From: Candidatus Cloacimonadota bacterium | Lineage (GTDB): Bacteria > Cloacimonadota > Cloacimonadia > Cloacimonadales > TCS61 | Direction: 5' to 3' | NCBI GenBank assembly: GCA_030628755.1 | Contig: DAOVQH010000193.1 | Span: forward strand, 1-5,277 | Length of the DNA stretch: 5,277 nucleotides | Shown: one piece after another, positions 4,617 to 5,277 of the stretch | Layout of the letters: each line of letters starts with the position of its first letter | How positions within the stretch are numbered: position 1 is the first letter of the stretch | Position numbers and translations under genes: made by a program | The notes under the pieces: generated by a model | Database searches by the model: none | What the model saw: the letters and a program-made list of their open reading frames with translations, nothing else | What the model was told of the DNA's origin: nothing

Positions 4617-5277
4617 ATGGTTGATTTCTTTACCCAATATGGTGCTGCTATATTGCGGGTATTGGTTCTTATTTGTTGGTTAATTCTCTTAAAAAATAGC
4701 TCTTTCCAAGGAATTAATTCAATAGCAGTAAAATATTTTATAATATTCTTAGGGCTGTTCATTCTTTGGAATATTTCAATGATTTTATCAAAAGTTTTCA
4801 TTGGTAGAGCTATAGTTATTTACTTAATTTTTTGGGCTGTGATTAGTATTTACGAACTTTTTTTCATAGTAAAAGTTCTTTTTATCACTCTAAAAGCTCA
4901 AGAAACTCATTCCGAAATTTTAACAATTACAATATCAATATTAGCAGTACCAATAATTGTGGCAGCAATTCTATCCTATACAAATAGAAGCTATAACCCG
5001 ATCAACACGACCGATTTTTATAACATTATTCTCTTAATGTTAGGTTCGGTAATTATTCTACGTAGTTTACTTTCCCGAGAATCATTTTTGGAAAACATAG
5101 AATCCTTTTTTATCTTTTCAGGTTTTGTACTTTATTTTGGGTTACATATTTTAGCAAGTAATGCTTTCCTTTTAAGCGTTAAACTAGTCGAATATTGGAA
5201 TTTTGGACGATATGCTACATTGATTAGCTTAATTTATTGGTTAGGGAGTATATTCTTTATATGGAAAATCAGATCCA
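4617..5277 (+). CDS. Polytopic membrane protein, N-terminal 220 residues (runs off right edge)
   Basis: The frame is open from ATG 4617 to the end of the window, and the stop lies outside. The start is forced: an in-frame TAA abuts the ATG (4614-4616). There is no Shine-Dalgarno, only A-rich sequence, unlike the peptide genes. The visible protein begins MVDFFTQYGAAILRVL and is very hydrophobic, with likely membrane helices near residues 8-26, 38-57, 65-90, 100-121, 135-152, 162-187 and 198-216. Basic residues (KIR) follow the last helix, as if a cytoplasmic part begins there. I recognise no family signature. A helix bundle of this kind could be the membrane half of a sensor (histidine kinase, diguanylate cyclase or similar), or a transporter or integral enzyme; the missing C-terminus would decide. 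It follows the peptide genes on the same strand after 48 bases without an evident terminator. Confidence 0.75.
   Translation, partial: MVDFFTQYGAAILRVLVLICWLILLKNSSFQGINSIAVKYFIIFLGLFILWNISMILSKVFIGRAIVIYLIFWAVISIYELFFIVKVLFITLKAQETHSEILTITISILAVPIIVAAILSYTNRSYNPINTTDFYNIILLMLGSVIILRSLLSRESFLENIESFFIFSGFVLYFGLHILASNAFLLSVKLVEYWNFGRYATLISLIYWLGSIFFIWKIRS

Noticed and set aside
4565..4801. A minus-strand open frame of 78 codons
   Set aside because: It is antisense to the membrane-protein gene, whose plus-strand frame is far longer and has a coherent multi-helix pattern.

Overview
This A/T-rich window looks like chromosomal DNA from a bacterium of the Bacteroidetes/Chlorobi/Cloacimonadota type (FCB group). 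That placement is a guess. It rests on the L20 N-terminus beginning MPRSVN and its YAYRDR stretch, on overall low G+C, and on small exported peptides that recall the Bacteroidetes NVEALA peptides. Several genes have strong AGGAGG ribosome binding sites, which is less typical of Bacteroidetes proper.

Left two thirds, minus strand (3632 down to 1): a conserved translation operon in the order infC (IF3), rpmI (L35), rplT (L20), pheS and pheT (phenylalanyl-tRNA synthetase alpha and beta). Gaps are 11 to 35 bases, so the genes are probably co-transcribed. infC has a TTG start and pheS a GTG start. pheT runs off the left edge with 459 codons visible. Ahead of infC is a leader of roughly 170 bases. 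It holds two adjacent small hairpins and then a 12-bp G+C-rich hairpin with a T-run, about 20 bases before the infC Shine-Dalgarno. This looks like an attenuator for the operon.

Middle (3633-4006): a 374-base divergent intergenic region with no convincing gene. It carries the infC leader on the minus strand and presumably promoters facing both ways.

Right third, plus strand: two tandem 90-codon paralogous genes (4007-4279 and 4296-4568) encode small proteins with an N-terminal membrane or signal segment and an acidic, Cys-containing tail. Each tail has two copies of C-x2-Q-G-D-x2-P-[DE]-P-aromatic. The pair repeats with a 289-bp period and shares a perfect 73-bp block that spans the C-terminus, the stop codon and a few bases beyond. 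After 48 bases with no visible terminator comes the start of a polytopic membrane protein (4617 to the right edge, about seven predicted helices, no family recognised).

The operon is standard housekeeping. The peptide pair plus membrane protein is the part I cannot assign and the best candidate for an undescribed system. An exported-peptide/membrane-partner arrangement is possible but is inference only.
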